Below, one piece after another: positions 11,249 through 25,057 of a stretch of DNA of 64,000 nucleotides (position 1 is the first letter of the stretch; every line of letters begins with the position of its first letter). The position numbers and the translations under genes are program-made. The notes beneath the pieces were generated by a model, which was given only the letters and a program-made list of their open reading frames with translations, did no database searches and was not told where the DNA came from. The stretch spans positions 83,931,381 through 83,995,380 of the forward strand of contig CM043957.1 of NCBI GenBank assembly GCA_014529385.2, given 5' to 3'. This stretch comes from Adiantum capillus-veneris. Taxonomy: Eukaryota > Streptophyta > Polypodiopsida > Polypodiales > Pteridaceae.

Positions 11249-12800
11249 ACTTACGAAGCCTTATACAAAATTGTCACGCTAGGACATAGGGAAAAGGGAC
11301 TATTCAGGTTGTTCCGATCACCTTACAGTGTGAGCATTGAAAAGAAATGCGCCAGTAATGATGTTGCAAGAGCTTGTTTGGTGGATTTCCGTATGTGGAG
11401 TATGTCATGCCCTTGAAGACAACGAATCCTTTTGCTACAATGAGTTCAACAATGTGTTTTTTGACTTGTTGAAGCTCCAGGAGTTGATGATCAAGTTATA
11501 TGGGTGACACAAGAAGAATGTGATGGTAAGGTTATCTTCATTATGAAGCTTGATGAGTGCTAGGTTTTCAAAGATCAACATCTTGAAAGGGTAAGCATTA
11601 CATTAATGAACATGGCCTTGGTGGGAGTCACTGTTGAGCTAATTGCCAATGAGAATGAAAATACATGTTTTTGGATTCAATGAGAGAAAAATATTTAGTG
11701 GCGTGCATCTTTTCATCTCCTACATGAGACACATGAGTCCCTCAAATGGTATTTCAATCACATGACAATTGTTGACGTCATTCAACAATGGAAAGGACAA
11801 AGATTGGCGATTTTAGGTTTGGGTACATCCCAAGCTGAATGGCATTTGGCAGGAGACTTGAAAACTCTCAAGTGTATGTTAGGGTGTAAGCAAGGTGCAA
11901 TGACCCTCTTTCCATGCATTTATTTCTACCACAGTAAAGTCTCCATGGAAACTGAAGGCAAGGGTGCAAAGACCAACATCAAAGGGTGGAAAGGGGAAGG
12001 GTGGCAAAGTTATAGATAACTCTATAAAAGGTGTACCGACTACATAAATGCTAAGTAAAGCACCACAACAATGGTTTCAAGATATCCTTAGTTGTGACCA
12101 AAGTGTAACTCCTAATTAATACATGGACATGGACGATCCAAATTGGGATCCTATTCTACAAATTCCACTGATAAATGTACATGTGTGCATCCTTCATGCA
12201 TGTTTACAAATTCTTGACAAGTTGCTAATGCTCCACATTAACTATGCTTGGAATATGGATCTTGTATAAAGAAGGGAAGAGTTTATAAGATAACTTTAGG
12301 ATATTCTATCAAGTGTTGGTCTCCATGGTGGTGTAGTTGAGCTATCAAAGCACAAGAAGGCATCTAGAACTACACTAATCGCCCCTATAAAAATATGGAT
12401 GGGTGGTACTAAAGTGACACATTTGCTTTCAAACTATTTTGACTCTCAAAGTCCCATTGAGTTTCCATTGTAGAAAAAGGTGTGTGACATAACCAGCTAC
12501 AGAGGTAACGAAGTAGTCCTTGGAATTAAGCACGTTCGTGAGTGGCACTCTGTTGACGATATTTCTCATCTTCTTGAAAAGAAGACAAAGTTGATCTCTG
12601 ATGAGTTCTCCATCTTGAAGTTTGCAACCAATAGTGTCACAGTCCGAAAATGGTTGATGCTTGGGGAAACCACACATAACACATTACATGGTGGGATGAA
12701 CACTTGGTCTCTAGAGTCGAATTGCTTCTGTGTTTGAACTACAGTCTTTTTTTTGCAGCACGTACTTTTTGCACATGGTGCATTTTTTCTTGACACCTAT
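11249..12800 (+). pseudogene. Old transposase-like gene, 3' part
   Basis: After the retrotransposon the interrupted gene resumes in the frame that preceded it. Translated segments match the tandem genes at 40-41 kb in order. KLDEC then a stop at 11563 corresponds to KLDECEIV. ITLMNMAL corresponds to ITLMNIAL. EWHLAGDLKTLKCML (about 11830) corresponds to EWHMGGDLKTLKCMY. NVHVCILHACLQILDKL (about 12175) corresponds to NVHICTVHARCRIVEKI, and SSVGLHGG to SEIGLHSG. It extends about 350 bp beyond the end of those copies, to a REWHSVDDISHLLEK segment (12540-12670). Several stops and frameshifts show it is dead. It is older than both the retrotransposon and the tandem copies. Confidence 0.75.
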
Positions 12801-13907
12801 GGTTCATTGGGTATTTATAGTAGTCAAGGAATGGAGTGCTCACACTATCAAGCAAAAATAGTATACTTCAAAAATACACGTCATTGAGGTGGAAGGAAAA
12901 GGAGTATACTCTACATGTGATGTTCAACTGGTTCTACACAGGTTTAGCGGGGAGAGAGAGGAAGAAGAATAGAATGAAAGGTAGTTTGAAATGCAGGATA
13001 ATGAAAGTGGTTAACGTGAGGTGATCACAATCGTATCATGCTTTGAGTACAAAAGACTATTTTGGATGGTGGTTAGAGATAAGGCACCAAAATGGCAAGC
13101 GTTGGGTAGAAAAATGATAATTTTTTTGACATTGTAATCGTTTCTATTGTACACATGCATAGTAATGCAAAGTGATTTTTGATGGCACAATCAGTGGTTC
13201 CATGTGTGAATTTTTGTCTCTTTTGGATTTTTTTGAGTTGTTATTAGTTTTATTAAGTTTTTAAAGTTTTTAAAAACTTTAAGTACTATGTAAGTCAAAA
13301 TCCACAACTTGAAGTTCATTACTCATTTGCATATTCTAAAAGATCTTCTCGAGCAAAAATGAGCACACACTCATATCTTGCACCACATGGACGACACAGA
13401 AAACCAAACCACTATGCACACCAATGGCACCACCACCACTAAGACCATAATAAATTCACAATCAAATGCATATGGTGAATCCACTATCTCAAATCCACAA
13501 CCTCGAGCATATGTGGATAACCCACCACCACAACCCGCTCGAGACACCCAACAACCTCCCCAACCTTTGAATTTGAAAAATCAAACCACCAGACAATAAT
13601 TTTTGGTGATCTTTTGTCATTAAATCATGCCAACCGCATGTCTTTTCCGGATTTAAAAGCACTCTCACCTCTATAAAGAGCCGCCCAAGAAACGCGAACA
13701 ATTGAAGAAGATGATCTTTAGATTTAGGGAGAGGTGTGTAGTGAGGTTCATAGAGCAATGGAGAGCTTTAGTAGGAGGTAAGCTTGAGGCGAATGCAAGA
13801 AGCTTGAGGAGGGAAAGGAGGTTCAAGCCTCTACTGCAAGAGCTTTTTACAAGGGAAAAGTGATATTGAAGAAAGAAATTCAATTTTCAAGGTGGAGTGA
13901 GGGATGA

Positions 13908-13910
<3 letters not shown>

Positions 13911-13971
<61 letters not shown>

Positions 13972-14000
13972 AGGGAGGGAGGGAGGGACGGACGGACGGA
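13911..14000. repeat. Compound microsatellite (GA)n-(GGGA)n-(GGAC)n
   Basis: About 54 bp of GA dinucleotide grades into GGGA and then GGAC tetranucleotides. The drift of unit suggests stepwise mutation of one purine tract. Confidence 0.97.
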
Positions 14001-15785
14001 ATGAACAACATGTTTTTGGAGAGACCCCCTTTTAGGAGAGTGAGAGGGAGGAATTGACAGCCAATAGAAAGAGAAACGATTGGTTTTGCGCCCAACTTTT
14101 TAGAGAAAAGTTTAGTTTTTTTTATTTTATAAGAGATTTTCTCTTTATATTTTTACAAAAGAGTATCTATGCCTACAAGTTTGACTACTCACTTTTAGGC
14201 CATGCTTTACTCACCATTTCAATCCACATGGCATACACCCATTTGCCCATTCCAAAATCTCATTTTTAATCCCATGGCAAATAAAGAGTTCCTCTTAGAC
14301 CCCATTCCCTTCCTAATGATTGGATGATTCACCATTGATTGCAACCCTTGCTCTGGCATTTTCAAAGAATACATGAACATATTTAATAAAGTGATGCCCA
14401 ATCCCCACATTATGCAAAGGTTGAAGCACAAAGTCCCACTCAATCATGTCATAAGATTTGCCAAAATCAATGTTTTAAACGAGAAGGCTTTGGCCTAAAT
14501 TTTTAGTAGAATCCATTCCTTCCCACACCATAATAATCATATCCAAAAGGTATCTGTTTTTACAAATCCTTTTTCCTCTTTAAAATAAAGGAGTCCATGT
14601 GCTACAGACACGAGCGTGATGTGCTTGCAAATACAAAAAAGTAACATGCTAGAAGCCACAAAATGACAGATATGCATGTATGGCAAGTCGCACATATACA
14701 CAATCAAACAGCATACACATTCTGTGAGAGAGACAGAGAACAAGATAGAGAGAGGGAGTATGTGCAGATGCATCTCCTAGAGTGGAGTGCTACACCGCAC
14801 GACGAGAGAGGAGAGAAGAATAACACAAACACTGGGTGCAATCTCCCCATGTCGTGCAAGAGTGAGCATTTTCCTCTTACACATATTTATTTATAGATTT
14901 CTTAATGTTCAAAATGGATACAGATTGTCTTCTCGGACATAATAATGATCTAGCTCATAAGAGCACTTGAATAATAAAATGTACATAAATGTAATATCCT
15001 TTTGCATAGTCCACTGACCGCATGGATACAACCTATGTGTGTGCTTGGCACAAAGATGGATTTCTGCACAGAGTATCTCCTTGAGCTTACATAGTATGGT
15101 TTTGTGATCACATCCGCCTACATGGAGACTCATCTATCCCATGAATTATGATGTGCTATTGGACAGATACGCACATCATCACATCAGTTAGAGATAGTGA
15201 CTGGTAGATTTAGAGGAGTACCAGTTGAGGCCCGGGTTTGTTAGCTATGCCATATAGAGCCAGAGAGCCAGAGACAGAGTTACATCACATATGTTACTAC
15301 CCAGTCTACTATGAGATACGAGGCCGTTTTCACTACCTATATAGAGAGGGTTTTGGACCACTGGCCAAAGTTATAAGATATCAAGATCAGAGATGCCTTA
15401 CGCTATTTATATTGGAGCTACACAGACATAGGGAGAGCCTCTTGAGGAGACCAGACAGTAGGAGACACTCATAGAGGGATATCACTGATTTTTTGAGACT
15501 ACATGCACGACACTCAGATGAGCATACATCATAGCAAACTTTAGAGTCCACCTGTACCAGAGGTACACTGATTGATAGGGCCACTGAGCTTGGGAGATCC
15601 AAACGCCCACGATTGCGAGGGTCATCAAGAGATTGGTGGAAGCTGCATCAGAGGGTCTGGATGATTTTGGCATGACATGGGAGACTCCCAGTCAGACTAC
15701 TCATTGAGGAAGAAATTGATGAGCTTTGCCAAAGACTGAGGCTGGATATCATACGATAGGATCTTGATTCTAGCATCTTAGCTGT

Positions 15786-15845
15786 TCATTTCATTTCATT
15801 TCATCCCATTTCATTTCATCCCATTTCATTTCGCTCCATTTCACT
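15786..15845. repeat. (CATTT)n / CATCC pentanucleotide repeat
   Basis: CATTT units alternate with CATCC variants in about twelve pentamers. Confidence 0.9.
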
Positions 15846-15995
15846 TTAGCTCAGTTTAGTTTCATTTTTTAGTTTTCGGTTTTTCAGTCTTTTATACAAA
15901 CATTGTATCAAATTCACCATATGTAAACTCTTTTATCTCATAGGTCACTTTGGCCTTTTGAAGATGTTAATACATCATTTCATTTCATTTCTCTG

Positions 15996-15996
<1 letters not shown>

Positions 15997-16078
<82 letters not shown>

Positions 16079-16086
16079 CAACCTGC

Positions 16087-16116
<30 letters not shown>
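15997..16116. repeat. (CT)n tract followed by (GT)n tract
   Basis: About 78 bp of CT are separated by a short spacer from about 27 bp of GT. Confidence 0.97.
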
Positions 16117-16117
<1 letters not shown>

Positions 16118-16232
16118 GTGTCAAAGTAGGACGAACATTGCCTTGGAGCCTTTGGGGGTCTAGCTGCAATAGAGAGTGAGCTTTGTCACAAACAAGGGAG
16201 GCAATTTCCATGCTCTATTCATGGCTCAACTT

Positions 16233-16335
<103 letters not shown>

Positions 16336-16928
16336 GCTCATCAACACAACATGTATTTTTATTAAAACCATAAAACCTTATTGGATTCTGGGGGTTCTTC
16401 CCACAAAGTGATGAGCTCGAGCGTATATCCCACATTTTGAACTCACGGCTCGTCAAATAGATCCTTCAATTAGTCCCTTTGGACCGTTAAGGGACATTGA
16501 TGACCATGGAATCTGCTAGTCATACCGCTAGACCTATTCAACATCAGAGATACACAAATTTGATTTCTACCTTCGCCAACATTAGTAGAGTTTATCATCA
16601 ACTATGACCAAGACATCCACAAAAGGCGCTTGCACACATGAGGGTACATCAAAAGCAGAGGAACAACATACACCCATTGGTACTAATAGTAATGATTTAT
16701 CAGAAGTGCATGCAAGAGATGATGATCAAGATCCGAGTAGGTAGAACTGATATCAGAAGGTACAAAAAAAGGAGGTTGTGGGCCGTGGCAGCAATGGTGA
16801 ATATCGAAGATATTTTAGCCACAGTGATGCGTATGAAAAGAGTCTCTACAAAATTATGGTTGCAAACGTAAAACTAAGGTAAATCTCACTCTTTCTCTTT
16901 CTCTTTACGAAAGCCTAATGGTTTTCTT

Positions 16929-17266
16929 CAGAAGGCTATAACCACACAATCTAGATCATCTTTGGGAACGGCACCCACTCAAGATCATTGTGATGTAGGA
17001 CTCATTGTGTGTAGTCTACTAGAGTGGAAGCACCACACATTTGCTAATGTACCCACCCTCCACCAACAATCAAAGCTATATATAACATCACAAATTTCAG
17101 AAGGCTATAACCACACAATCTAGATCATCTTTGGGAATGCCATCCACTCAAGATCATTGTGATGTAGGAATCATTGTGTGTAGTCTACTAGAGTGGAAGC
17201 ACCACACATTTGCTAATGTACTCACCCTCCACCAACAGTCAAAGCTATATATAACATCACAAATCA
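16929..17266. repeat. Two-copy tandem duplication, 169-bp period
   Basis: The segment starting CAGAAGGCTATAACC at 16929 is repeated from 17098 with only a few substitutions. Both copies end in a TATATATAACATCACAAAT stretch. No reading frame spans it. Confidence 0.95.
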
Positions 17267-18701
17267 AGTAATGAGAACAACCCATGATAAGCAAGTTTTT
17301 GTAGAAGCTCCTTGTTTCCAACTGAAGTTTGGAACTCTCTAATACTCCTCCTACTATGTGAATGAGTTGTTATGCCGTTTATCAAAATTTTAATACAACT
17401 ATGGAAGAAAAATTATGCATTCAACATAAGCAAACTTCTTTATCCTTACTTTTTCCACAATCCATTGGCCCCATAATGTATGGCAATTATACATATTATC
17501 AATGATGTAATCTAATGGGATCTTCACTTTGATACTATTGCAATTATTTGTGGTATTGCATCATACGATACTATAATTGATGTTGTATCTTGCTTGATAT
17601 TGCTTCATTTTCTTGCTGTTGTATGACATATATTCTATCAATTTTATGACTCCTTTAAAAATTTTAGAATAGAGTACTTCTCTTATCCTAGAATTTGATA
17701 TCAAAATAGGTGATCATTAGTCATCATATATTTGTGTGTTTCTTAACCTTGGTAGATTAGCTTGTGATCATCAATATCACGACTCTGTACCAAGTATAAG
17801 ATCATTCTAATAGTTTTCTAAATCAACCACATGATTGGTTTTTTTTATTTTTGAGTTATGTTTGAGCTTACTACCACTTTGATACAAGCTCAATATCTAT
17901 CGTCTACCCACTGTTGTAAACAATTTCTCCAATTTATGTAACTCTTCCATTATCTTTTATTGGCACAAAACTCCTCTCCCTTAAGATAATCAGACTTCTC
18001 ATTGGTTTTGTAATTAACACTAGAATGGTAACAATACAATTTTATGTCCTTGGACACTTTTGTGTCCTGTTAAGTGACCATTTTGCTTGAATTATTTGAA
18101 GAGTATGAAAATGAATTTCTAGGTGCTATATATCCACAAAGTTACCTTATGAGCTGAAAAAAACTTAGCATTTTTTTTTGAGTATCGATCTCACCATTAA
18201 CCTTACTCTTGCACAACATTTTTGAACCTAAACTGTGTGAAAAAACGTGTCTTGTTTTTGGCTTTTTTTTCAATTTTTGGCAACTATACCACTCTAAACT
18301 TCATGTTTGTGAGGTTTAGATGGCTAGAGGCTAGGCCTTCATAGTTCTCAACATGTTTTGATGCTTGTAGAGAGAGATAAGTGTTAAAATTGAAAGTTAT
18401 GACCAATTTACAAGAATTGCATAATCCTGTTTTTTTGCCAAAATTAGCACTTTTATGATTTTTTTGGTGGCTTTCTTGATATCCAAATTCAATTTTGATT
18501 GTGTAAGTGTATTGTATAACATAAAGCTAATCTTCCTTGAGTTTTGGGGGACCTAATATGCTATATAGCATAGTATATGATGATGGTTGAGTTTTTTGAT
18601 TGCTGAAGAATAAGATACATTTTAGAGTAGCAAGTATAACTTTCTCAATCTTGCTAGTTTCTTAGGCCAATTGTGAAATATGGGTACCATAAGATACTAC
18701 T

Positions 18702-20090
18702 TTAATCGCCCACCATACTTAGAAAAATATGGAGGTCCTCTAGGTTTGTTGGACAAGGCCATTGTAAAATCACTTCAACTTTTGCAAGATCTGTTTGCAG
18801 ACCAGCATAAGATATCACATGACCCAAGTAGTTGATTTCAAACTTCAAGAATTCAGACTTGTTGAGCTTAGCGTAAAATTTATGCTTGCATAATAAATCA
18901 AACACCAGCTTCAGATGTGTGAGGTGCCCTTCTTTAGATGCACTGTAAACTAAATTGTCATAAAAAAAACAATGACAAATTTTCTTGCATGTGGCCATAC
19001 CGTGTCAACCATTGCATCAAGAAGGATCCTAGTGAGTTAGTCAATCCAAAAGGCGTAACTAAAAACTCATAATGGCGAAATTGTTTATGAAAGGAAATTT
19101 TTGGTGTATCAATCAAACATATCCGTACTTGATGGTCACCAGAGCGTAAATCTATCTTAGAAAAACACTTTTCTCCTTTAAATTGATCAAACAACTCAAC
19201 TACCCTTGGCAGAGGATACTTGTTTTGAATGGTTATGTCCTTCAAGGCATGCTAGTCTACACACATACACATAGAGTTGTCCTTTATCTTGACCAATAAA
19301 ATTGGTGTTGTCCATGGTGAGAAGTTAGGTTGAATGAAACCATGGCTTAAGTAGTCAGCTAATTTTCACTCTACAGCCATGGCTTTGGTATGACCAAGCC
19401 TATAAGGTGATTTACTTATGAGTTTTCTACTAGGGACTAGATCAATGCAATGCTGCATTGAAAGTTTTGGTGGTAGGCCTAGAGGCAAATCCGAGGAAAC
19501 ACATCCTTATATTCATGTAATAGTTGTTGGAGATGGTGTGGTATGTGCACAAAGACATAATTATTAGTGTGTTCATGAGTAGTCATAGAAAAAGAATAAG
19601 AATCTTGGGTTGAGGATGTTCCCTCATTATATAAACACGTTTTCATTAATACCAAAAGAAAAATTTGACAAAACATGAGACAAAAATAATACAAAAAGAC
19701 TTCTTTTATTTCATCGGTGTCATACAATTGTGAAAATTCCATATAACAAATCAACAGAGTTTGAGGCACATCCTTTTCTCCTAGAAACAGCACATGTATT
19801 CCTTTGACAAAGAACTATAGAGAATTATGTTCATAGCTTCTAGCTAAACAAGGACATAAACTTTGTGCACGTGCTCTACTGAGGAACACATCAACATAAT
19901 TCACATTCATTTTTTGAAAATCTAGGTGCATGAGGTGTCCCGAATGTCCACAAGGAGATTCTTAACCTTTGTATCTCACACCTCCTTATCAATTCCATTC
20001 ATGACAGACACTACATAGCGGAGTGAACTTGGCGTCTATGTGGCAGGTTAAGCGTTTTAACCAACTTAAAATTCAAGGAGTTGTGCATGA
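18702..20090 (-). pseudogene. Dead Ty3/gypsy reverse transcriptase fragment
   Basis: Read leftward, the segment shows in order: LLHEYKDVFP (linker before RT, ~19500); degraded SPYRLG and WTTPILLVKIKDNS (~19280-19420); DITIQNKYPLPRV, FSKIDLRSGDHQVRI and FLVTPFGLTNS (18958-19245); then an altered catalytic box FFYDNLVYS and INYLGHVIS (18702-18998). This is a gypsy RT in the normal order. It has stops in the YRALNDI region, a frameshift before the catalytic box, and one of the two catalytic Asp replaced (D-N instead of D-D). No LTR belonging to it is evident. Confidence 0.85.
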
Positions 20091-22105
20091 CATCTTCATC
20101 AATCAGGATACACATGCATGTGCCCTGAAGGATGAGGAGAACACGAGTTATGGGGGATATTTTATAGACATGGGGACTAAGATTTATTTTTTTACGGGCA
20201 TTTTACTTGTTTTGTGGACTTCGCCCTTTTTTAAGAGAAAAAAAGTGTACCCTTCAAAATTACACTAAATGAACCAAAAGTTTGACGTTTTGCAAGGCAC
20301 AAGTGCCCATCAAAAAACAACCCTAATCATCCGGCCTAAAATTTGAACAAAATTTGAACCAAAAAAACCTCAAATTCAAAAATCTCATCTATAAATAAGC
20401 ACATAAAGAAAAATTTTATGGTTATGATAATGATTTTTTAAAGTATTGAAGTAGTGTAAAAGTGAATAAAGCCGGTTAGAAACAAGAGTAGGAGGAAGGA
20501 AACTTTCTCCCTAAAATTTGTGAAAAACACTGTAAAGAGGTGAAAAATGGCTCAAATTTGTAAAATTTCCTTTCTACTTGGTAAGCCTGACGAAGTTTTT
20601 CACAAGAAACACGAGCACACACAGGAAGAACATCTTTTTGTGGGGATACCAGGATGGAGTAGGTGGCTTGTGGGCAGAGGACGATAGATGGAGGCAGCTC
20701 GGATTGGTGTCAAAAGCGGTGACAGGCCATCAATGGCATAACTACTGTAGTGGAGCTTTGCACAAAGGTGCAAAACGAATGTGACCTCATATAGTTAACA
20801 ACAAGATTGTGGCAGCTACAAGCGACGAGGTTGGACCAATAGCTCGGTGGTTTGATAGCTCACCTAAAGTTGGCTAAGGTGAGGGTGTTGTCAGTGCAAC
20901 ATACATGAAGTTTCGGGCTGTGAGAGCATGTAGGTTTGGGCGTAGAGATGGCAGTGGAGGTGCAACATGGAGGGTGAATGGTGACAGACATGGAAGAATG
21001 AAGGGAGCATCATCAAAGGAACTTGACGAGTAGCTCAAAGATAAAAAAAATCAATGAGCTATAGAAAAAAGGGAGCACTTGCGTTTTTTGCAAAGGAGGT
21101 AGTGAGCACAGCTAAACCGAGCATCGAGCGTGGACAGAACCACCTTCCATTCGACTTCCCCGCCAAGGCTTTCACGATCCTTTCAGCTTAACTTTCAAGA
21201 AAGTCAAACTCAAGCCAGATGAAAAATCTATAGAGAAGGGAGTGTTGGATTTGGGAGACTTGATTACCACTAAGAAATCGTCAACTTGGAAGAGGCATTC
21301 GGTCTTCTGAGAAGCAGGAAAGGTTTGATGGAAGCATGTCAATGATGAACATAGAGATCAAAGCAGGAGCAATTGAGGTGTAACCATGACTCCAGCTTGA
21401 CAGCACTTCAAGGTCCGTTACCTATATCCAACTCCCTATGCCTATGCATTTGATTGGTCCAACACATAAATCCTACAAGGCAGGGCAATGCTTTCGATTC
21501 TTATAATACTTAGAGAGACCACAATGCTAACTCTCCATCGTACTTTTGTATGGCACTTCTGCATGACGCACCCTGTATAATTAGCATTTTCACTATGTGA
21601 TGCTTCATTGCAAGACAAAATGTTTAACTGTTGACATTGGTTTTATGTAGCTTGACACGAGCATTGTCCTCCGGCTTGGACAATGGGACCAACACTTGTA
21701 CACAATTATCAGGTCAGTAGTGCAATTTAATTTTCATAGTCTGTTGATGCTTTCTATATTTTTTGAGTTTGTCATTGCTTCTTTAAGTTTAGTTTAGCTA
21801 CATGTTTTTCTCACTAGTACATGCTCAATCTCGATCATCATATCTATATATCAAATAGATACAAACTTATTTTCTCATAGTTGGATAATTCAACTTATGT
21901 ATCCTAGTACTCAATGCACTTTGTACATGTTTACTTTATTTCTAGGTGGTTGATGTCAATCTATGTTTGTCCTTGTTTGGCAATGTATTTTATATATTGC
22001 ACCCCAACGTTCTCTTCTACATGACCATTCTTTAGCACGAGGACAACCCTTTATCCCAGTGTCTTTCTCCTAAGATATGTTTTTCATGATCGACAACAAA
22101 GACAA

Positions 22106-22154
<49 letters not shown>

Positions 22155-22156
22155 AC

Positions 22157-22199
<43 letters not shown>

Positions 22200-22550
22200 T
22201 GCATGCATGCGTGTGTGTATGTGCACGAGAAATAAGGAAAATTTAACTACACTTGATTTAGAGTAAGATGGGTCCCCGATCTAGAGACTAAATGGCCGAT
22301 ATAACCATCTTAAATGGCAGTCTACAAACAACTACCAAAGTAGGTTAAGGAGTAGCGTTTAAGTAGAATGATTAAGCTACAACCCTTTGCCCAATTCAAT
22401 TACCCCCTTTAGTAGCCTTTTGTTGTATAGTCACCTCTATGGGACACAACTTGGTTCTTCCCAATGCTCATCAACCCAAGATGAGCTATTGTCGTTGCAT
22501 ATCAATGGGTCTACTTATATGCTCGTGTTCCATAAATCTTACTTTCCATA
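20091..22550. other. Unassigned region
   Basis: No gene or domain is recognised. The only clear structure is the GT microsatellite at 22109-22220. A frame at 20023-20268 overlaps the upstream end of the dead gypsy region and is probably not coding. Confidence 0.45.
22109..22220. repeat. (GT)n microsatellite with GCAT interruptions
   Basis: GT dinucleotides run for about 110 bp, broken by CACGTAT, CGCGCATGC and GCATGCATGC patches of alternating purine-pyrimidine. Confidence 0.97.
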
Positions 22551-22692
22551 GTGTTATGTTTTGGTCATGAAACAATCAAGTGGAAAGATAGAACTGAGGA
22601 AGGTGCTACTTGGAAGAGCACCCGTCTTCTTATGAATAGGTTTTCCACTTTTTCTATCTGTGGACAAAAACCCTTCCTTAAGGGGGGAGTAA
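22551..22692 (+). pseudogene. Gypsy chromodomain tail and polypurine tract
   Basis: The frame contains IKWKDRTEEGATWKST, resembling the conserved K-W-K...E-A-T-W-E core of chromovirus integrase chromodomains. It runs into AAGGGGGGAGTAATG at 22679-22693, the usual stop-proximal polypurine tract. An LTR probably starts at the TG at 22693, but its end could not be placed. Nothing of the upstream pol is recognised. Confidence 0.55.
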
Positions 22693-23069
22693 TGCCAATC
22701 CATGGTCCTACAAATGTCTCAGACAAGGTTTGAGTCGGTGGTTGTATGGGTACGAGGCCCTAGGGCATGGTCCTGCCACGTGTCAGGCATGTGCATGCAC
22801 AGGGGGGCTCTAGAAGAGAGCATGGTTGGTAGGTTCGTGGTATGCGGGATGAGTGGTCTCTCAGTAGTATACCTGACATCTGGCAAGGCCATGCTGTAGG
22901 TCCTTGTACCCATGCGGCACCGACTCAAGCCTTGTCTACGATGTTCATAGGACATGTGTCCTAACAATACATGTGTGTGTGAATACGAAGAGGAAATTGG
23001 AATAACCTCTCTATCTCCCAAGTGTGGCAGTTGGTTATCTTAGGTTCCTCTTCAATAACACGTCTTAAG

Positions 23070-23310
23070 TCTTGAATTCAAGAGTCGTTAGATGGTCCTT
23101 TTGGGATTGTTTCTGTGGTGTTGAAATTAATCCTCTTATTTCTCTTTCTCTCTCTTGCGTAAGAGGTCTTGAGTTCAAGATTGATAAAATGGATCTTTAG
23201 GTATCTTGAGAATGTTTGTAGGATGTTCCAATTACTCTTCTTCTCTTCTCTTTATATCTCTCTTTAGTATAAGGTCCTGAGTTCAAGATTGATGAGATAA
23301 GTCTTTAAAG
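23070..23310. repeat. Diverged tandem repeat (about three units)
   Basis: Phrases like GTCTTGAGTTCAAGATTGAT and a following TCTTTAG...GTTCCAATTACTCTTCT pattern recur about every 100-110 bp, each with a CTCTTTCTCTCTC-type segment. The units are strongly diverged. Confidence 0.6.
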
Positions 23311-23455
23311 TCTTTCAAAGTTATTTTTTTCCTTTTCTCACTCTTCTCTCTCATATTACTCTTGTTTCCAACATTGTGTGACTCTCACTTTGGTTGCAGC
23401 TTTTTTGTCTCCACGTCATATTGACCATTTTTTGAAGGTGTTAATAATACATTTC

Positions 23456-23459
<4 letters not shown>

Positions 23460-23508
<49 letters not shown>
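23460..23508. repeat. (CT)n microsatellite
   Basis: About 49 bp of CT dinucleotide. Confidence 0.97.
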
Positions 23509-23510
<2 letters not shown>

Positions 23511-23801
23511 GTTATTGACCCATATGCAACTTTGAGAGGAGGCTCAAAGCTCCCTTTTGGTGTGCCAAAGATTCCCCCCACCACCACTACAAAAGCTCCC
23601 CTAAATTGACATCTAAAAAGTTTCCTCTTAACTATGGAGTGCCCTTTCAAAATTTCCTTGTGTGCCCTTACACTGGTCAATGGTTTCCTTGATTTCAAAC
23701 TACAGTACACCTTTTTCTAATATTAGTGACCTCCGACAACTAGGATTTAAGGCATTTCTTTCATTTACAGAGTGGTTGAAGGTCCCTTAAATTTAACGTG
23801 A

Positions 23802-23937
23802 TGTCAAACCAAGGGCCAAGACACTTATGTGGTAAAGAGGACCATATATATCTAGGACCAAGGGCCGATATATAAGACGGGGGGGTGGTTATGAGCATGT
23901 GGGTGTTCCCAATCTCTTACACTAGTATCAGAGCTCA
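23802..23937 (+). repeat. Short 5' LTR-like segment with tRNA-Met-type primer site
   Basis: About 120 bp from TGTCAAACCAAGGGCC to CTCTTACA is followed after two bases by TAGTATCAGAGC (23924-23935), one change from the usual TGGTATCAGAGC initiator-Met primer site. The segment is similar to 29693-29788 (shared AAGGGCC, TATATA, GGTGGTTATGAGCATGTGG, CTCTTACA), which follows a polypurine tract. The two could be the ends of one short-LTR gypsy element whose interior was replaced by later insertions, or two unrelated members of the family. Confidence 0.6.
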
Positions 23938-23980
23938 GGGAAGAAAGATAGCAAGGGGAGGCATGGAAGGCTTTGCATGG

Positions 23981-23981
<1 letters not shown>

Positions 23982-24046
<65 letters not shown>
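23982..24046. repeat. (CT)n microsatellite
   Basis: About 65 bp of CT lie directly beside the truncated end of the minus-strand chromovirus. Confidence 0.97.
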
Positions 24047-24047
<1 letters not shown>

Positions 24048-24064
24048 ACTTTTGGATCTTCCCT

Positions 24065-24700
24065 CTTTAACCTTGGAAGGGGGGTTCTTTCTCCATAAAA
24101 GTATGTACATTGTCATTGTATGCATACTCTATAAGAGATAGGTACTTCCCTCATTGAGAACATTGATCTACTTCCATGACATAGGCTTTTAGTAGATCAA
24201 GAGTCGTTAGATTAGTAATTTCACTTTGGTCATCCGTAATAATAAGCCAAAAGAGAAATTTAATCTAATTCTTAGATTATCAAAGAGACCCTTCCAGAAA
24301 TTACTTGTCATTTTAGGATCTCTGCCCGACACTATGGATGTTGGCAAGCCATGATACTTGAAAATTTGAGATCTGAAGCGGGTTGCCATTTGATGTGCCT
24401 TAATAGTCTCTTGACAGGCATAGAGTGTGTTTTCTTGTTAAGCTTGTCGATTGAAACAATCCGAGTTGCTTCCCTCAATCAAATTTTTACTTTTGGCATA
24501 CCACGTATTTTGAAACATACTCTTGTATGTTTACTTTTCATGGTATGCCAACGGAAATACATTTCTACTCCTCAAAGAGTAGATTATGGAATTCCTCTTT
24601 GCCCCGCATACGGAGAAACATGGGATTCATACATGACTTTCTTATTGTATGGGTGAGTAACACGTAGCCTATTGCCGTTTAGAAGATAATCATCCTCTAA
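24065..24700 (-). pseudogene. Integrase fragment of the degenerate chromovirus
   Basis: The minus strand gives SQIFKYHGLPTSIVS and then RDPKMTSNFWKGLF (24207-24389), the second catalytic Asp region of gypsy integrase. Continued degraded homology to 24065 includes LDLLKAYV and EYAYN. The zinc-binding region lies at about 24500-24650, with stops. It cannot be functional. Confidence 0.8.
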
Positions 24701-25057
24701 GGTGAATGGTTCTTCTTTCTTCCCAATGCCAAGGTTGTAATTACATATTTAAATTCGCGGTCAGTAACTCTTCTATCATAAAAGATAGATCATTGTGAGC
24801 TGTTATGGACACCACATTTACCCTTGGCCGTCGTGAAAGTGCATCAGCCACTTGATTGTGCTTGTCAGCAATGTGAGCAATATAAAATTTAAATTGCAAA
24901 AGAAAATTTTCCCACCTCATTTGTTTGTTGAGAGCTTGGTTTGCGTCATGAAGTTCTTCCTTCTTTCCTCCCTTGAATATTGGAAAAGAAATTTTCAGGG
25001 AAGCCGTGTAATCATTTCGATTACCACTGATCCTGCCGCTGAGGCTTTATGATCTGT

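Noticed and set aside
13378-13599. Thr/Pro-rich + strand frame
   Set aside because: Low-complexity composition and no homologous copy or regulatory context.
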